Source of the DNA: DASRAJ01 sp035638255 | GTDB taxonomy: Bacteria; Bacteroidota; Bacteroidia; Chitinophagales; UBA10324 | Assembly: GCA_035638255.1 (NCBI GenBank) | Contig: DASRAJ010000135.1 | Span: forward strand, 34,805 to 98,804 | Reading direction: 5' to 3' | DNA length: 64,000 nt | Shown: positions 61,242-64,000 of the stretch, piece by piece | Numbering within the stretch: position 1 is the first letter of the stretch | Layout: each line of letters opens with the position of its first letter | Translations under genes and position numbers: made by a program | Notes under the pieces: generated by a model | Databases searched by the model: none | What the model was told of the DNA's origin: nothing | Seen by the model: the letters and a program-made list of their open reading frames with translations, nothing else

Positions 61242-64000
61242 TTATCTGTTGATCATTAACTGAGTTGTGAATACATTATCATCAGCCACCACATTCACGA
61301 TGTACATTCCTGCGGCAACGTCATTGCTAAGATGGATGGTTTGTATAACCGTACCATCGCTCACCGCAACTTCCTTCTGCAAAATTATTTGCCCCAGGGT
61401 ATTCATGATGCTGAGCGTTGCATTTCCGGAAAAACTATTTTGCAATTGCAAGTCTGCCACGAACGATCCGTCAGAAGGATTGGGATAAAGTAAAAACGAA
61501 GCAGGCGAATTGACATCTATGGCTAGATCTTCCTTACACGACTTGGTAACCTTTGCACCTGCCGAAGTTTTACTGCATCCACTGCTGTTAGTAACAATTA
61601 CTTTGTAAGTAGCTTTTACTGTGGCCGTATAATTCTGATTGGTTGCTCCGGCAATGGTGGTTGTTCCCTTCAACCATTGATATGTGAATCCCGAACCCGC
61701 GTTTGCCTGCAACACTACTGATCCTGTAGCGCAAATATCAAGATTGCCTTGAGGCGTGATTGTAGCTGTTGGCTGAGCGAGCACAGTAACAGAGGTTGCC
61801 GGAGAAGTTGATGAACAATTAAATGAATTAGTTTCTTTCACTTTATAGGACGCTGTCTTAGTAGGTGAGTATGTTTGATTGGTGGCTCCTGCAATGTTCT
61901 GTGAACCTTTTAACCATTGATAAGTAAGCCCTGTTCCGCCGCTTGCAGTTAGCGAAAAGGCTGCGCCTTTGCAGAATGAAACACTTCCGGCCGGTGTGAC
62001 CGTAGCGGTAATGGCATTCTCATCAACCGTGCCGTTGCAGTTATCATCAATGCTGTTGCATACATCGGCAACTCCGGGATGAATGGCGGCATTTGCATCA
62101 TTGCAATCAGTATTGTTTGCAACATACCCTGCGGGTGGAGTTGAACTGGACGATGTAATACTACTATTGGGGTTGCCATAGAGATCATTATCGGTGTCAG
62201 CGTAGTAAGTGAACGATCCCCCGCATCCCTCGTCAGTTGTGCCATTGCAGTTGTCATCAATGCTATTGCAGACTTCTGTTGCATTGGGATGAACAGCAGC
62301 GTTTGCGTCATTACAATCTGTGCTATTGCTCACATATCCGGAAGGTGCGCTGCATGCCAGGGTGGTCGAACTCACATTGCCATAAGTGTCACCATCAGCA
62401 TCTGCATAGAAAGTAGTTTTCACTCCTTCATCAACTTGTCCGTTGCAATTATCATCAATGCCATTACAGGTTTCCGTTGCATTCGGATGCACGGCAGCAT
62501 TGCCATCGTTGCAATCAGTACTATTGCTCACGTAGCCGGCCGGTGCACTGCAAGCCAGTGTAGTTGAATTCACATTGCCATACGTGTCACCATCAGCATC
62601 TGCGTAGAAAGTAGTTTTCACTCCTTCATCAACTTGTCCGTTGCAGTTATCATCAATGCCGTTGCAGGTTTCCGTTGCATTCGGGTGAATAGCAGCGTTT
62701 GCATCATTACAATCAGTGCTGTTGCTCACATAACCTGTGGGTGCGCTGCATGCCAGGGTGGTTGAATTCACATTTCCGTAAGTGTCAGCGTCAGCATCAG
62801 CATAGAAAGTAGTCTTCACGCCTTCGTCAACTGTTCCGTTACAGTTATCATCAATGCCGTTGCAGGTTTCCGTTGCGTTCGGATGTACAGCGGCATTCGC
62901 ATCATTGCAATCACCTGCCACCAAAGAAGAATTTGCAGGAGCAACACAGAAGGAACCAAGCAATGTCGCACCATAGCTATCGTGATCATTATCGGCATAG
63001 TAGTTATTGAATACGACTCCATCATCAATCTGTCCGTTACAGTTATCATCTATACTATTACATTGTTCACTGGCACCGGGATGAATAGAGGCATTCGCAT
63101 CATTACAATCAGTACTGTTGCTCACATAACCTGTTGGTGCGCTGCAGGCAAGTGTAGTTGAATTCAGATTGCCATAAGTGTCACCATCAGCATCTGCATA
63201 GAAGGTAGTTTTCACGCCTTCATCAACTGTTCCGTTGCAGTTATCATCAATGCCGTTGCAGGTTTCCGTTGCATTGGGATGAATAGAAGCGTTTGCATCA
63301 TTGCAATCTGTGCTGTTACTCACATAACCGGTTGGTGCGCTGCAAGCCAAGGTGGTTGAATTCACGTTGCCATAAGTGTCACCATCAGCATCTGCATAGA
63401 AAGTAGTCTTTACTCCTTCATCAACTGTTCCGTTGCAGTTATCATCAATGCCGTTGCAGGTTTCCGTTGCATTAGGATGAATAGCTGCGTTTGCATCATT
63501 ACAATCAGTGCTGTTGCTCACGTAACCGGTTGGTGCACTGCATGCCAGTGTAGTTGAATTCACATTGCCATAAGTGTCACCATCAGCATCTGCGTAGAAA
63601 GTAGTTTTCACTCCTTCATCAACTTGTCCGTTGCAGTTATCATCAATGCCGTTGCAAGTTTCTGTTGCATTGGGATGAATAGCTGCGTTTGCATCATTAC
63701 AGTCAGTGCTGTTACTCACGTAACCGGTTGGTGCACTGCAGGCCAGCGTAGTTGAATTCACATTGCCATAAGTGTCACCATCAGCATCTGCGTAGAAAGT
63801 AGTTTTCACTCCTTCATCAACTTGTCCGTTGCAATTATCATCAATGCCGTTGCAAGTTTCCGTTGCATTGGGGTGAATAGCAGCATTGGCATCATTACAG
63901 TCAGTGCTGTTACTCACATAACCCGTGGGTGCGCTGCAGGCAAGTGTGGTTGAATTCACATTGCCATAAGTGTCACCATCAGCATCTGCGTAGAAAGTAG
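61242..64000 (-). CDS. Giant metal-binding-repeat T9SS protein (5' end beyond window)
   Basis: The frame is open to the right edge; the apparent start at 63959 is an internal GTG within a repeat. At least 10 repeats of about 63 residues are visible, of the form FYADADGDTYGNVNSTTL..C....GYVSNSTDCNDANAAIHPNATE.CNGIDDNCNG.VDEG, the putative metal-binding motif of MopE-type proteins, with Asp-rich loops (DADGD, IDDNC) and several conserved Cys. The repeat near 62820-63060 is divergent (DNDHDSYGATLLGS). Two Ig-like modules and a T9SS sorting domain close the protein. The repeats may bind calcium or other metals and extend the protein from the surface. Confidence 0.88.
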   Translation of the reverse strand, partial: TFYADADGDTYGNVNSTTLACSAPTGYVSNSTDCNDANAAIHPNATETCNGIDDNCNGQVDEGVKTTFYADADGDTYGNVNSTTLACSAPTGYVSNSTDCNDANAAIHPNATETCNGIDDNCNGQVDEGVKTTFYADADGDTYGNVNSTTLACSAPTGYVSNSTDCNDANAAIHPNATETCNGIDDNCNGTVDEGVKTTFYADADGDTYGNVNSTTLACSAPTGYVSNSTDCNDANASIHPNATETCNGIDDNCNGTVDEGVKTTFYADADGDTYGNLNSTTLACSAPTGYVSNSTDCNDANASIHPGASEQCNSIDDNCNGQIDDGVVFNNYYADNDHDSYGATLLGSFCVAPANSSLVAGDCNDANAAVHPNATETCNGIDDNCNGTVDEGVKTTFYADADADTYGNVNSTTLACSAPTGYVSNSTDCNDANAAIHPNATETCNGIDDNCNGQVDEGVKTTFYADADGDTYGNVNSTTLACSAPAGYVSNSTDCNDGNAAVHPNATETCNGIDDNCNGQVDEGVKTTFYADADGDTYGNVSSTTLACSAPSGYVSNSTDCNDANAAVHPNATEVCNSIDDNCNGTTDEGCGGSFTYYADTDNDLYGNPNSSITSSSSTPPAGYVANNTDCNDANAAIHPGVADVCNSIDDNCNGTVDENAITATVTPAGSVSFCKGAAFSLTASGGTGLTYQWLKGSQNIAGATNQTYSPTKTASYKVKETNSFNCSSTSPATSVTVLAQPTATITPQGNLDICATGSVVLQANAGSGFTYQWLKGTTTIAGATNQNYTATVKATYKVIVTNSSGCSKTSAGAKVTKSCKEDLAIDVNSPASFLLYPNPSDGSFVADLQLQNSFSGNATLSIMNTLGQIILQKEVAVSDGTVIQTIHLSNDVAAGMYIVNVVADDNVFTTQLMINR
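62015..64000 (-). repeat. Near-identical coding tandem repeat, about 189-base unit
   Basis: Most units differ by only a few bases and keep the reading frame, with a few divergent units inside. The array continues past the window edge. Confidence 0.85.

Noticed and set aside
62015..64000. CRISPR or satellite DNA
   Set aside because: The 189-base units keep one reading frame encoding a known metal-binding repeat, so it is coding.

Overview
The window is chromosomal DNA of a member of the Bacteroidota. Three things point there. Nine secreted proteins end in, or probably carry, a type IX secretion (T9SS) C-terminal sorting region. The promoter -7 element TAnnTTTG recurs upstream of genes. Several small Bacteroidota families occur, including DUF3467 directly behind rpoC, MlaD with OstA, and a PorE-like OmpA protein. 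KdsA, LptD-like and OstA-like proteins indicate a Gram-negative that makes Kdo-containing LPS. I cannot name a genus. No rRNA, tRNA, CRISPR array, transposase or phage gene was recognised.

Layout. 1-9 kb: an edge-truncated Kelch T9SS protein, a lipoprotein, an LTA-synthase-type membrane phosphotransferase, a sialidase-like T9SS protein, a crotonase, a broken DUF6159-type membrane gene and a GH47 mannosidase. 9-13 kb: FtsE, a small conserved protein, then OstA-like and MlaD-like proteins. 13-18.4 kb: a T9SS protein, a likely NAD salvage operon (a protein often labelled ADP-ribosylation/crystallin J1, then PnuC and NadR) and a type-B T9SS protein. 18.5-22.6 kb: a cell-wall amidase divergent from LptD. 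23-36.7 kb: DUF4197, CinA, a VIT/VWA protein, a 2-oxoacid dehydrogenase E2, small membrane proteins, a NUDIX hydrolase, PyrE, a DUF445-type protein, a YheT-like hydrolase, a UPF0173 hydrolase, KdsA and a MauE-thioredoxin fusion. 36.7-46.5 kb, mostly minus strand: PorE-like protein, QueE, FolD, a HepT/MntA toxin-antitoxin pair, LepA, a PerM-like transporter, a decayed SRPBCC gene and a SecD-P1-like lipoprotein. 47-52 kb: rpoC, not preceded by rpoB, and DUF3467. 52-64 kb: large repeat-rich T9SS proteins, ending in a gene with near-identical repeats of about 190 bp that runs off the window.

The functional themes are outer-membrane and LPS assembly (OstA, LptD, KdsA, MlaD, PorE-like), secreted adhesin or propeller proteins using T9SS, and NAD/nucleotide metabolism (PnuC, NadR, CinA, PyrE, FolD, QueE).

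The most unusual layer is short repeats. Palindromes with TCCCGA/TCGGGA arms are scattered between genes, and one copy lies in frame inside the E2 acyltransferase linker. Runs of the word CCATTCA abut start codons. A degenerate hairpin array fills the space upstream of the orphan rpoC. Three genes are visibly broken (6845-7532, 43965-44385, 56762-57305).
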